Assembly (NCBI RefSeq): GCF_011397635.1
Contig: NC_064753.1
Coordinates: 36,499,822-36,563,821, forward strand
Source of the DNA: Epinephelus fuscoguttatus
Taxonomy: Eukaryota; Chordata; Actinopteri; Perciformes; Serranidae
Length of the DNA: 64,000 bases
Reading direction: 5' to 3'
Part shown: positions 36,837 through 51,100 of the stretch, one piece after another
Layout: every line of letters begins with the position of its first letter
Position numbering within the stretch: the stretch's first letter is position 1
Made by a program: the position numbers and the translations under genes
The notes under the pieces: model-generated
What the model was told of the DNA's origin: nothing
The model's database searches: none
What the model saw: the letters and a program-made list of their open reading frames with translations, nothing else

Positions 36837-37348
36837 CTGAGGACAGTGAATAAAACAGGTGTTTATTGTCAACAGATTTGTACAAATGTAATCCATATAC
36901 AGTCAATATTAACAATAATTGTATTTATATATTTACTTTTTTCTTCTTGTCATACTTAAAATATTATTTAAATTTAGTTAAATGACTATTTTATATTTGA
37001 TGTTTACATTTTAAAGTATATTATTGTATATTTATATTTGACCAAAGACATTAATATAATTTAAGTACAAGGTAAATCTTCATCCTTCTTACAAAACAGT
37101 ATACCCAAAATAGTGCAGTCGAGGGAACTTAAGTGTTATTGTATTTTTGTAATGTACTAAGTATAATGTTGGTGTATCTGAAATAGCAGTACATTTGCAT
37201 GGTAGCCTTTTAAGTATAATGCAATTAAATGTTGTTTTTAGGAGGGTATTAACTATAAAATGACTCCACAAACTAAAACTTTCACATTCAGCAGTTCTCT
37301 GGTAAGAGGTGAGCAGTGACGACACCTTCCCTCTGTTCTCCAGCGGAC
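36837..37348. other. ace2 3' flank
   Basis: AT-rich. On the minus strand an AATAAA at 36862-36867 lies about 480 bp past the ace2 stop and could be its poly(A) signal. No other feature is seen. Confidence 0.35.
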
Positions 37349-40300
37349 TCAGAATCCAGTTTGTTCATCTTCGCTCTCCTCAAAGGCTTTGTTAGTTTGT
37401 CCATCAATGTTTGTATCGTACGGATTCTCCACAACTTCTGTCAGCTCAGGTTTCCTACAGGAAACACAACAACGTGTCACAGTTCAGGAAGTAACTGATT
37501 AAAACGGAGAAAAAAAGTCTCAGTCTGGAGACCAAAAAAAACTCACTTTGTGCGCTCTCTGATACCAGAGATGACAAGGTAGGTGCCCACTAGCACCACA
37601 ATTCCCATGACCACCCCAAACACCACCAGCCACACCTCCACCGGCTGCTCTACAGGAGGGGCCAGTGTTGCTGGGATACCCTCGAACTCCAGCGTCTTGT
37701 CATCCAACTGGAAGGCATCGTTGATTCGGCCTCGACTTAACCTGGAATCAGTAACAAAATGGCTTTATTATTGCTCACACCTATTAACTGTCTGCAGTGA
37801 CAGGTCACACACAGTTGGTTATATCAGTCACAGCAGGAAGCAATTTAACTGGAATCCTCAGAAATGATATAAAGGCTAAGCTAAAGCTATGCTAACAGCT
37901 CTGTGAGGCTTTAAACAAAGTAAAGCAATTTACCTTGAGGAGGACATGAATGTCTGCACCAAATGAGTTGTCATGGTGACATTAGATTAACTGTCTGGGA
38001 ATCATGTAATTCTGTACAAAATGTTATACCAATTCATCCAGTCAACACATTCTCCCTCCCACCTTGTCTCATTCCAGCGCTTGGTCAGTGGCCCTATGTG
38101 TCAAACTCTTGGTACCACTCCAGCATCAGTTTTGGATGCTCAGGGATGATGCGTCAATTTACGCTTGTTACATGCATTTTGTCTTTTTAAAATAAACTTC
38201 TGTTTTCACAGGAAATGTACAGTTTAATAGAAACTGACCACAAATGAAGTGTAACTAAAACCCACTCAAAATAAATTTAATTATCTTGAATATTACAGCT
38301 GCTTAGTCTGTGACACATTCGGGGTAAAATAAAACAAGTATACTGCACTCAGTGTTTACAAGATCATGTATGTAATCAAAATACACGTGTATGATGAATG
38401 ACGTTAGTGCCTCACCGTATGGCAGCCTCCACTTCATGCTTTGGGATAAATATGGCAGGACTTGCAGGGTCGGTGACCACAATGTAGAAAGAGATCCTGG
38501 GAGTCTCTTTACACGCGATGACATTCTCTGCTCTGCAGGTGGAAACCAACAAAAGCTCTCAAACTAACATGTTAACAAAAGATAGTCAGAGGAAAACAAA
38601 GCATAAAGTATCTTCATATTGTACGGCTGCAGGATGATACTGACGTGAAGTGAATGGTCTTGTTCATTTGGCTGTAGTACTGCCTCAAAGCATACGCAAT
38701 GTTGGCCCTGAACAGGTACATCTCGTTGGGGTTCCAGGAATACTGAAACACAGTGTAGTTCATCAAACAAACTGAAGTTCCCGTCAAAGGTGCAAAATAC
38801 ACTTCATGTGTAGTCAGATACTGTAACCTTTACACAGTAATAACACCTCTGATAATGATTAATAATACTCACAGCGCTGTCACCCATGGCTGCCTTCAAA
38901 CTTAGTCTCACTTTAATGGCGTACTCTGAATCTGTAAAAAATAAATCATTAATCATTTTGACTCTTGCTTCCTGTTCTCCATATTTCATCAAATCGTCTA
39001 CAAACAAAGCAACAAAACACATGTGGCTGACCCTGAACCCAAACCATGCATTTGTTTCGGATATCACCTACTGTATGTCAATAATTAGTTAACAAAAGTT
39101 TGTTGCCGTGGCCTAATACACAATATTGAAACTGCCATAATTCTTTACATGTTGTCTCGACTGTCATCCCATCTAACATCTGCACAGCAGTCGTCGCCAC
39201 ACACTGTGGTAGCAGCCAGTCCAGTCCAGCTGCAGAACTTTTTGTGTTGACGGCGCAAGATAAACAAATAAATACTCCCTCTCATGTCATACTGATAAAT
39301 TGTTTATTACGCCTAACTGCTCTGCTTTATTAAAAACAAACAAACAAAAAGTGCTATTTTTTTCATTATTTTGCACTGACCCAAACACCCTAAAAAATAT
39401 TAAAATAAGGAGTAACTTGCTTCTTTACTTTTACTTCAGCAGGTTTCTAAAATGTTAAGTTTCACTTTTACTTGAGTCATTTTTTATGGGAGCGGTTGAA
39501 CTTTTACCTTAGTATAAAATTTCAGTGACATGTACAGAGTAAAAATTCAGACAAGTTGCAATCACATGCATTTTCATCTGGAAATGTGCATTCTAGTAAA
39601 TGTCTGTGGTTTGATCATGCAAACATTGGTTATGAAAGCAGCAGTGACTTAAGTCTGTGTTTTTTCTACTTCCTTAAATATGTCCTCAGGGATTTTTTCT
39701 TACTGCAGTGCCCATTTTGTGAAGTGGCACAGCAAATGTTTCGCCAGAAGTGACATCAAGTTTTTTTTTTTAGTCACAGTTGTTATGTAATGGCGTGAGA
39801 GTTGTTTGTCTGCTCGTACAGTTTATGTGCCTCGGGGGCAGCTTTTTTAAATCTATCAAAAAGTATTCAATTAACTGTGTTTGGTGTGAACTTACACACC
39901 ACATTAACACAATATGGCAGCATGAATACACTCAGCCCAGATTAGTTTGCTGTGTAGAAAACAAAGCAGCACGGGGGGAGGTTTAAAGGAGCAGTTTGAC
40001 ATTATTTGTTTTTTAATCCAAGTTGTGTGTTTTTTTCCCCAAGATGTTTAGCTTAGCATTAAGACTGGAATCAGGGGGAAACAGCTCGCCTGGCTCTGTC
40101 CACAGGTAACAAAATCCACCTGCCAGCAACTCTAATACTCATTAATCAGTACAGTAGATCTCCATTGTACATATAAAAACGACACATTATTGATTTTAGG
40201 GAAGATAATGTGCAGGACTATGGTTGCCTGGCAACTTCATGATGAAAGGAAGACTCCTCCTCCCATAAAACTAAGTGTTGTTTTTACTTTTTGTTTTTTG

Positions 40301-42123
40301 TACAAATTAAGCCAATAATTAATGAGTGAGCTGTTTTCCCTTGTTTTCAGGGTGCCTTTCTTTAGTCATTCAACATGCCCTCGTTGACTTGCCCTCACCA
40401 CTTGCCCTTGAGGGAATCCCCGCCTCTGTCATAACTATCTTTCCATTCGTCCAAAAACTGAAGTGAATTTGGTGAAATCAACCCTCAGTGGACTCAGTAA
40501 GCAATTGAACAACAATGGTCACTCCAGAAGTGAATATCACCCACACTGCAATTAAGTTATGCATTCAGTGAATGAGAACACATCCATGGTTAGGTGGCAG
40601 TAATACAAAACTCTGAAGATGAAGATGAATAAATTGGAAAATAACAAACTAAAATCAAAGCTAAATAAATTGACTATCTGGGATGATTTTCAGTTTTTCT
40701 GCGCATCTCATAGTGCCGTACAGGTGACCTTACATCTGTATAGATTCCCTTGTCTATCAGCAATTAATGACAGCTTGATATTTAACTACAAATGTCATAA
40801 AACTAACTGCAGTTAATATTTACTCAGTGTGATTTAATATTCCCAACACTGTCTGTGAACACATTAAAAAGTTGCTGTTATGCAAGGTATCATCAACCTG
40901 TAGCAATAATAGTTACGATACATATGATAATTTTTAATTTAGCCCGCAACTGACGGTCAATCCACGATAGTTTGGACTTAAAGTGAACAAGGGTGGCTGC
41001 TTTCCTTTTAATCCCCTGTTCCTCCTCCACAAACTTTCCCTCTTTCTCTGTACTTAGTATGCTGTTAAGGTAAAACCAAGGGCTGAGGGTCATGCTTTGT
41101 TCCATTCACCTCTGAAGTCAAATGGTGGTGCTAGGAATGATGTCACACCCAAGCTGACTGCATTTCAGTACAATAAGTCAGACACCAAGATGCTGTTAGC
41201 AATACCAGTTCTGGCCAGGTTAACCATTGTTAGCAATGCCAGTAAATATTGTAATACGCTGTATTTTGTGTACACAAACATAATGGCAACATGTCCACAG
41301 ATAGACAGGGTGCTCCAGTTGAAATTTCCAACAGGGAACTTGGAATATTTTGACTTCTCAGCCCAAATGTAACACACCAAAGGTGAATGAGGGGGAGTGG
41401 AACAACCACTGAAACACAGCGCCAGTCTTTGTGCTAAGCTAAGCTAACCAGCTGCTGCTGATGGCATCGTATTTACCATAACCCCCAACAGGTAAACAAT
41501 TAAGCAAATTACCCCAAAATGTCGTACTATTACTTTAAGATAAGTGATTGTTATTTTCCTCGGGACAAATATCTTTTGTCGTTTGTACTCACATGGATCT
41601 ATTTCTGTCTCCCAGCCTACAGTCCTGTTGTGTTTCTTGTTCTCTGCCTTCAGCCACACATGAAGTTTTTCAAAATACTTCAACAGGGGGCCGGCGTCCA
41701 TCCTAACATCACCGGATATCGTTTGCAAAGCCCGGGTCCAGGACTGGGACCTTCCCAGCTCTAACATTTTCCTAACAGAAAACAATGATGATGATAAATC
41801 ACTGTTGCATTTATACATGTGAACCACAGTAGTTCAATATTTAACATGCTACAGCAAAACAGAAATGAGACATTATCTCCCTGTTGATTTCTAATGGTTA
41901 GATGGACTATCCCAAATGCACAGGTCTTTCACATGAATAATCAAAACAATCTGATCCTGTGACAGCCTGCAAAGATTAACAGGAAGTTGTCTGTACCTCA
42001 GTTTGGTTCCTGCTTCTGTAGAATTAGTAATGTCACATGTCGATAAGGCTCCTGTGTGACCTGCCGCATCGCAGAGCGCCTTTTGGAACTGGAACTGGTA
42101 GATTGTTCTCGTGAAGTACCTGT

Positions 42124-42163
<40 letters not shown>

Positions 42164-45100
42164 ATGGTGATGCTTTAAAGCAAAGCAGAACTGGAGCAAC
42201 TGATTTCAACTTAGACCCCTGAACCATATCATGCTTCACGTCTCTCATAGCTTTACAACTCAGCGACTTCCTCTTGCTGAGAGGTGTGATTCTTCATTTC
42301 AGCCCTCTGCAGCCAAGAGTGGAGCTCAAATACATCCAAAGCATGACTTTTTACTCTGCTGAAAGTCAGTCGAAAGATGTAAAAATCTAAACAGGTTTCA
42401 TTACAGGGTAATTTAATTTGTTTATCAGGAGGTTTAACAGGTAAACAATAGGCAAGTTCAACTGTAAGCAGTGTTGCAGCACTCGAGATTGGTCTAGTTT
42501 TGGAATCGCTTGCGTTTTTGCTCCGCCTTGTCTCCAGTCTCAGACAAGGAGAGCTGGGGATTTTATTTCAAGTCCAGAAAAAAACAGTGGAAATATCACT
42601 AAATTGCCTGTGCAAAATAGGAGTGCTGAATAAAGATGATTAAATTCCCACAATTAAAATTCACCTCTGCAACGACTGCATGTGCATCTATACATACACA
42701 AATATATACAGTACGGAAATAAAAGATGTGCATAAAGATGAATCTTCATTTGTTTTCTGTGGGTTTTTTGTGGGACTCACAGCGGTCATGGTCTTGACTC
42801 CGTCTCAACCACTCAAAGTCTTGGTCTTGTCTAAGTCTCGATACCATCAAGTCTTCGTCATTACTTGGTCTCAGTTTAGATAGTCTTGACTACAACACTC
42901 AGGGACGTATCACCAAATTCTGGGCCCTATGCATAAGCAGTCTCTGTGGGCCCCCCGCCCTTTCTCTCTTGATTCTTTCAATGCACCGTTTGATATTTTC
43001 TTTCACAAAGTCAGTTTGCTCTCTTTCTTTTTCTCTTTCCTCTCTTTCCTTCTTTTCTGTTTTGGAAGCCCATCTCCTTTTCAAGGGGAAAGACATTACA
43101 TTATTTCATGCAATTAATTTCATTCCTGGGCAATCAGTCCTGCTTTCCCCTAACTATGAGACCCCTGACAACACTGACTGTAGGCAGCTCTCTGGTGGAG
43201 CGCTTGGCAAGATTTGGGGCAGAAGTAGACGGTATAATAGAAGACTGGAAAGCAAAATACATTTGCTAACAGGAAATGTGAAAAGAAAACACGCTGAGTG
43301 CAGTATTTCATCAGAAAATAGCAAAAACTTTTAAAAATGTCTGATTTTCAAACGTTTAGGATTTAAAAAATGTTTTTAAGAAATGGTTCTGCACCAAAAA
43401 CTAATGTTTCTTGTTCTCTGATAAAGGTGTAACTTTTTAATTGAAATGTGTTTTTAAGTTTTTAATTCATCCTGACGACCAAACCACAGACAGAACTGAA
43501 AACGTTCAGCAACCTGCTTGGCTACACTCTTTTGAGAAAATCCAGGTGATGTTACGCCTTTGTGTCCTTGAATCGCAGCTTTACAGGAGGTGTGTTACCT
43601 GATGAAAGAATAGTCTCCAGATACATGGAACAGAGCAGGTGGGTCACAGTAGGACTCGTCTCTCGGCACTGGCTCCACCACCCCCACCAGCTCCCTCCTG
43701 TTATGACAACAGAGTCAGCACTGATGCAGACTGATGCTGTAACCACAGGCCTGCGGTGAAGCAGCTGCCGAGGTCACACCACATGAAAAGCGGCAATACT
43801 TGCCTGCAGTATGTCCACTTTGGAGGTCGTGAACATATCTGATTACATGATATTAGACATCAGCAGGTATTTTCACAGAGTGCACAAATTCACTGGATTA
43901 TTCACAGATGTTTTGAAAGCCTATAGGTCTCTGCTTACTTCATCTGCCACCACTCCTTCATCCATTCATCCTTGGTGATGTTCCCGGCAAACACCTCCCA
44001 CCTCCATTTCTCCAGCATGTAGGTGAACGGCAGCGTGGCCACGATGGTGAGCGCCTGTTTCAGCAGGAAGTTGATCTCCACCTCTGCAAGGCAAAAAAAC
44101 CCACATTATTTAGAGAGTGAAAGGGTCAGGAAGCTATCTCTCAGTGGTCTAAACATGATTTTAGTAGATAACAGTTGGAATACAGTAAGCATAAGGCCCA
44201 AGATCATGTTGTGCTTGAATATTTGATTTCACTGAGGTAAACAGGTGAATATGTGCATGACGAGTCCATTCAGGTGGCCCCAACAGTACTGAAGCTATTT
44301 TTATATTACATGCTATTCGAGGGCAGCAACCCAGAGACACATTACTCATACCTGCTCTGGTTTGTTCAGGACATTGTCCTTTACAGGCTATGGGAGAATG
44401 TATCAAGCCCTTTTCTGATTCAGAAAAAGGCTGGGTTACTAAAATTTAAACCTGCAATAACCGATTTTTTTGGCCATTTGGGGGCAGTGTAAGCTCGACA
44501 CTGACATATTTTCTAAATTGATATGCCAGCAATCAGCTGCTTATTTACACATTCAGCATGGAGCAGTTTTAGCAGGCATTTGACGTTGAGTCTCTGGCAT
44601 CCTGATTAATCTAAGTCCTGTTAGCTCTGTTTGGGTCTCCACCAACTCCTGAGGGAAATATAAGTCTCTTTAGCTGCTAAGTGCTCCAATATGTTCACCA
44701 GCTAGTCGCTAACTGTGTCTGTTTGCTGTTCGGTGTTGGGCAGGTAGATAGACTGTATAGAATAGCGGCCATAGCTAGTGACATCACTCACTGATTTGCA
44801 GATTCCTGTTTAGGCCTCAAGTTTGGCATTTGGCAAGAAGTGACCATTATTGGATGAGAGGCTGGAGATGTGGAGGGGCGAGGGGTGGATCTGACTGAGA
44901 AGCCAAGAACACTATCTGGAGACAGCTTCTCACTCAGTGAGGCCCTGCCCTTATTCATGTGTAACTTTAAGCCTTAATGAAATGTAACCAGGTGAGTTAT
45001 AAAAGAGATCACAGCCTGTACAGATGTCATGATGAAGGGGATTAGCTGTAGACGCCAAAACCGTTTTTTTATACCAGGCTGTAACATGTTTATTTCTGCT

Positions 45101-48100
45101 GTAAAGTTGGGCAATTTAACATGTGAGTCTGTCTTGACTTGCCTCTGAAGCCAGCCTCAAGTGGCCATTCAAAGAACTGCAGTTTTGGGCACTTCAGTGT
45201 TGCCTATATATGGAAAACAAGGCTAAAAGTTTGGGGCCAGATTTTCAAAACAATGACCTAAAACATCAGGTGATTAACCTGACTGGCCATCAACATTGTT
45301 AGACATTGATATTTGGCTGAATTTAGGTTGTGACATCAGATGACCAAAATTCCACGTCAAGAAAATATCAAATGTTAAAGTCAATTTGACGTGGAATACT
45401 GATGACAGATGACGGTGATACTTGTTGGTTTTAAGTTGTCTTGTTAAGGTGCCAAAATCCAGCGTCTTCCAAATGCCTCATGCCAACATCATAGAATACC
45501 AACATTTAGTCGGGAGTTCTGGAGACCAAAGTCCAGCATTTGCACAACGTTATACTGTTAACATCTACACATTGGGAAATTCTAACATTGTTAGAGATTT
45601 AAAACACAACAGTCAACACCTGGTTTCCTTAATGAATTCATGGTCTGTCACCTTTGTCCAAACACTGAAATGCGCCATTATTCTCTGTCTCATTAAAGCA
45701 AAAACAGCTAAGGTGATTTCTATTCTTACGATCAAATACAAGGTGCAGTGAGCTGCTGTAGCATTTATCTGAGCCCTGATCAATTCAACCACTTAATGAT
45801 CTGTGTGGGTGAGGGTGTGGCCTAAATGAAGATGATAAAACTTTAGTCTCGCTCATAGTTCATAAATATGATTCACTTGCGTCTTTGGGTTGGGTTATGG
45901 ATAAATATTAGCTAAGGCTATTTAACTGTTACTATATCTTACAACTGTTATTGTAACTTAACTGCTGAAGTGAACAAATTATTCTTTTTCTGGCATTTTT
46001 GGCAGCTACCAAACAGCTTCAGGTGCATAACCACGTCCTTCTGAACTGAAGGAGGGCCGAGCCTGATTTACATCCAGGAAAACCAAGTCAGATTGTAATC
46101 AGATTTATGATATGGCCATCAGAGACATGTGTATGTGGCTGAGTATAAATGTTACCTGGATTTTATCTGGATACGATATACTTGACAAATGTAAAGTGGG
46201 CCATAGTGAAATCACCCATTGTTATTATAAAAGTATTGATTACAGCAGCTTTAATGTTTTGGAGGACAAATATTTCTTTGGTTTGATGATTGTCAGTGCT
46301 GTCTGCATCAGTGGTTCCCAACTGGAGTTTAATTATTCAACATCATACTTGCATTTGGCCATGTCACTGAGCTACTCACTCTATAGTTGGAAATGGCACT
46401 TCAAAATAAAAGCCCTGTGCCAGAAATTCACTGTACTTAAAAATGAAATGAGTTTTTTTTAAACAAACTTGACATGTTTGCCAGTCACTTGCGGTCCATC
46501 CTGCGACCCACTTTTGGACCACGACCTGCCAGTTGGGAACCACTGGTCTAGATGAATCGTACCATTATCATATACGAAGTCAGCTTCCAGCAGATTCAGG
46601 CTCTGCAGGTGTTTGGGCGTCGCAGCAGAGAGCGACATGATTTCTCCGACAGCCTCGTGGAAACCCTCGTTGGCTCCGTCCCTCAGGAGGTAGGACAGGT
46701 TACAGTAAGCCATCTGGTACTGGTTGTGACCCATCTCATGGTGCACCGTGAGGAAGTTGTCCATGTCGACCTTGGTGCACATTTTGATCCTAACGACATC
46801 GCAGAAGAAGTGTTGAAGTCAGCAGTTATAATATGTGATGCAGATATGGCATGACACCATATCAGATGTACTGTACCAATAAAACAGCCTGCGCAATGAC
46901 ACGTTTCTGATGAGTCAGATAGAACAAACTCTGAAGCTGTTCAGTATGTTTTAATCTGTGAGTTTAACCCAAGCTGACACTCCAGGAACCATTAAACCTG
47001 ACTTTTAGAAAGAGTTTTTACATTTGGACAAACTTTCTTGCAATAAACACTCAAACCTAAAAAAAAAAAAAAGGTCAGTGCTGTGGCAACTTTATGGATT
47101 AATATTTGACCATGTGAAGACTTTTGTTACCTTTATCAGCAAGAAAGAATGACTCAGAGATTAATCAACATCATTGTTCCAGCAAGTTCATATTTACAGC
47201 TCTAATGTACTGATCTACAGTTAGATTACTCTGCTCAACACAGCACACATACATGTTAAAAAAAAAATGCTTGTATTTAAGTCAACTGTCCTAAACGTTT
47301 AAGTTTTAAATACAAATATATACAGCATATGGGTCATTCTTCAACTATGGTCCATTTTGATTTTGATATTTTTAGAAAATTTAACATATATTTAGAGATA
47401 TAGCGATATAACAGGGGCATTGTCATTTTAATTAACATACATTTTCTGTCATAATAAAAGAAGTGATGGAAATGACTTGAAAAATAACATTTTGTCACAT
47501 TTTTAAAAAATGTTGTAATATGTTAGCTTGCTAGAATTTGTTTTAGCATTAAATATTCACAAAATACACAATATAAAATGTTGTTTTTCTTATTATTTGT
47601 GCATTCAAAGGAAATATGAGCTGTTTGGAAGTGACGCAAAGAAAGATATTCTTGACATAACAACAACTGACCTTGTTGTTTTCTTATTTTTAGTTCCCTC
47701 CATGGAGCTAACTTTTGTCCATCCATGTGATCTCGTGTCACATGACTATTGCTGTGGTCATTAAGTATACAAAAAAAACCCTTCCTAAATTTACATTTTT
47801 TACAGTGTGGCGGAATCGACCGAGGACAGGTGTTTTTTCTATGAACACAGACATAAAACACTAATATATTTTACAACACATAATACATTTCATCAAATTG
47901 GGTATGTATGTGTCATTTCTATTTGAAGTTAATATTACATCAATATTAAATTCAAAATTAAGCAGGGTTGAATGTCCAAAATCTGGCTCAGGGACAAAGG
48001 AAACATAGGAAAGATCCACATAAAAGGCTGCTTTTTCTATAATAAAAATAATAACTGATCTATCATTTAATTTTCATGTGTTGCTTTTGGTATCTACTAA

Positions 48101-51100
48101 GTGTGACAAAAATAAAAAATTAGAAATGTGTTTTTGATTTTGTTAAATTTTTGACAGGGACAAAAGAAGGTGCTCCTCTTTGGAGAATAATTGATTCCGT
48201 TTTGGAGTTCAATATCAGACAGTTGAATAGATTTAGCTTGTTTCCTGATACCAGTTTCAACATGGCTGTACCGTGCTCATATGTGGGTGTCTGTGGATTC
48301 ATCATACCTGAAGTCCTCTCTGTTTCCCATGTCCCAGGCTGTGGGGTGACAGACCACCTTGCGCCCATCATCAGGCTTCACAAACATGGAGTTTTCCCAG
48401 AAGTTTGGGAACATCTCGTACAGGTCTACAGACATGAAGAACTTCTCTGCTTCTTTGAAAAGCTGTGTCTCATTCCAGCCCTGAAATACAAGTTGACATT
48501 TGATAGAGGATTTAGGCTCCAAGAGAGGATTTTAAAGCCTTCTTTGTTTAATTTCTTAATCACTGCATGCACTATAATGTGTATATTTTGATATTACAGA
48601 ATAACAAAATCAACTTCATTGTACTGCACCTTCTTCACCATAGCCTCGCTGACATCAATATCATCTTTACCAGGGTAGGGGATTGACAGAGGGTACAGGT
48701 TGGTCCAGAATCTCCCCCACATGTCACCTGAACAGTCAACACAACAGGTCATTTTTTTCACCCAAAGTACTTCAAGTAGACAGCTTCCAGAAGGAGGCTG
48801 CACCAACTAGCTTCAGCGTAACACTATACTGTATATACATTATATTACATCTGTTGCATTTCTTTTTGGCTGATGCTATTTCTCCTTGTTTTTCAATTTT
48901 TCTAAGTGGCTGCTCACAGTGATGCAGCGAAAAAATCCCCTGTGTCCCAAAAAGCATTTTCTTCATAGACCACCACTGTAACAGAGACGTCTGTAAAACT
49001 GTTGACAGGTCACCTCGAACTGCAAACAAGGTCATGTATGACTTTTTATTTGATGAATTTTTGCTCTATGGAGGTTTTATATTTGTAAAACTTTCCTCAA
49101 GCAACAGCAATAGCAATTCAAATATCAGTAATGTCATCCCAGTGACAATCTTATGAGGCAAGCAGCACTTTTCTGGCTTCATGCGCCACTCTGCAACTTT
49201 CACAGCAATGAACGAGGGCCTGCCTCCAATGCTTCAGCTTCAACTTCAACCTTATTTTGTCCCTAAAGGGTAATTAGTTGTACAGCAAGTAAAAAAAACA
49301 CATTAAAAGGCACAAGTCAACACATAAGAGTATAAAGACTTATCGATTGGGGGAAGTGGGGAGAACCAAATACAGTAAGCTGAAACAACAGTGGACACTG
49401 AAGACCACCATTGCAATGGAAAAAAAATCAGAGCAAATTTAATGATTAGCAGCAACTGAGAACAAGGGTATGTAAAGTGCATAGTGATAAGATGGATTAC
49501 AACATCGCCATCTCCCCATCATGACGCTGTTTTCAATATCAAACAACCTTGGCATAGTTTGCTCTGCTGTTGCACAAGTGACTCTTTTCATAAGATTTTT
49601 TTTTTTATAGTTTATACTTTATATCTTTTTCTTGTGAGGCAAAATAGGACATACCCAGCAGGTGGGCTGGCAGAGGTCCCTTTGGATCAATGTGTCCGAG
49701 GTAGACCTCCATAAGCCTGGCTCTCACATAGGCATGCAGTTCCTTGTATAAGGGCAGGATCTGGGGGGAAAAACAAAAAAACAATAAATAACTGTTGTTA
49801 ACCCTCTATGGTTCAGTGTTTCGGTCATTTATAATCAGACAATACATCCTTTATTATGTTGCAATACTTTAAAAAAGAGCCAGGGCCCTAAGGAACCAAT
49901 ATTACTGATGATATTGTCACATGACTCTCTGGAGGCCATGTTGAGTCTCTTTTTTGGGGCCTTCCTTTCATGGTTCACACATTCACTGATATTAGACACA
50001 CCTCTTCGTATACAGCATCAACATCTTCCATCAGCTCGTCCCTGGTGTACTTATATGGAGCGTGCTCCTCAATGGTCTCATAGTTGTATCTCCAGTAAGA
50101 TCCATAGTCTGCAAAACCTGTGGGAGTGTGTGTCAGAGGGGAACAGATAAATCAATCATCGTAGCAGACACACCTCAGTTCAAAAAACTGCCAGAGGGTT
50201 TATAGATTTTTGGGAGAATTGTCGTTGACTTTGTCTCTTCTACTATTATAACACATTCTCACTCCCAACTTGTGACATATTAATGCTTGGTCAGTGGACT
50301 TTCACATCTACATACTATACGCGACGTATCCTGTGTGCGTCAGTTGTTGATGTTCGGGGACGCTGTGTCAATTTAGGCCCGTTAAATGCACTGTGTCTTT
50401 TCAAAATAAACTTCTGTTTTCACAGGAAATGTGTCTGCTTGTTACATGCATACAGTCTTTTTCAAAATAAACTGACACCAAGCAGTGACATTTGTTTCAT
50501 TGAGCAACAAACACACATGGTTAGAATTGGACAACAGAAGCACGTGGTTAGGTTTAGAAAAAGAAAACATTATGGTTTGGCTCTACATTCACACGGGAGG
50601 CGAACATCTGTAGCCTGGCTGAAAGTCCGGTGTAGTTGGACCCATACACAACCCCCTCCCACCTGCCCTATGGTGACTTTCCAGCAATTTAAATGATGTT
50701 GCTTTCCAGTGGCGTTTTGACCGGATGCCGCTGGGCAGCGCTTAATACCACCATCTCTAGATCTCTGTTTGCATGGTGAAGTAAGCTGTGGCACTGCTTC
50801 ATGAGTTAAAGTTTACGACGTGCGAGGCCACTCAGCTGTTTGTTCACTGTGTTACAAGAGGCTCTTGAGAGGATCTGTCATGTGTGATCATGGAATAGCA
50901 ACAGCTCTGTGTTTGCATCCACAAACTAGAGTGTGAGCTTATATCCATGAGTTCCCTGATAAACTTAAAGTCTTAAGTGTCAAAGTATTCCCACTGTGTA
51001 GTAATTATTTAAACTGCATTAAGTTTCCATCCAAAATTAACAAGAGCATGTCATTCACATGTCATTCACACATTAAAAACATGATACATCCTCACGAGTA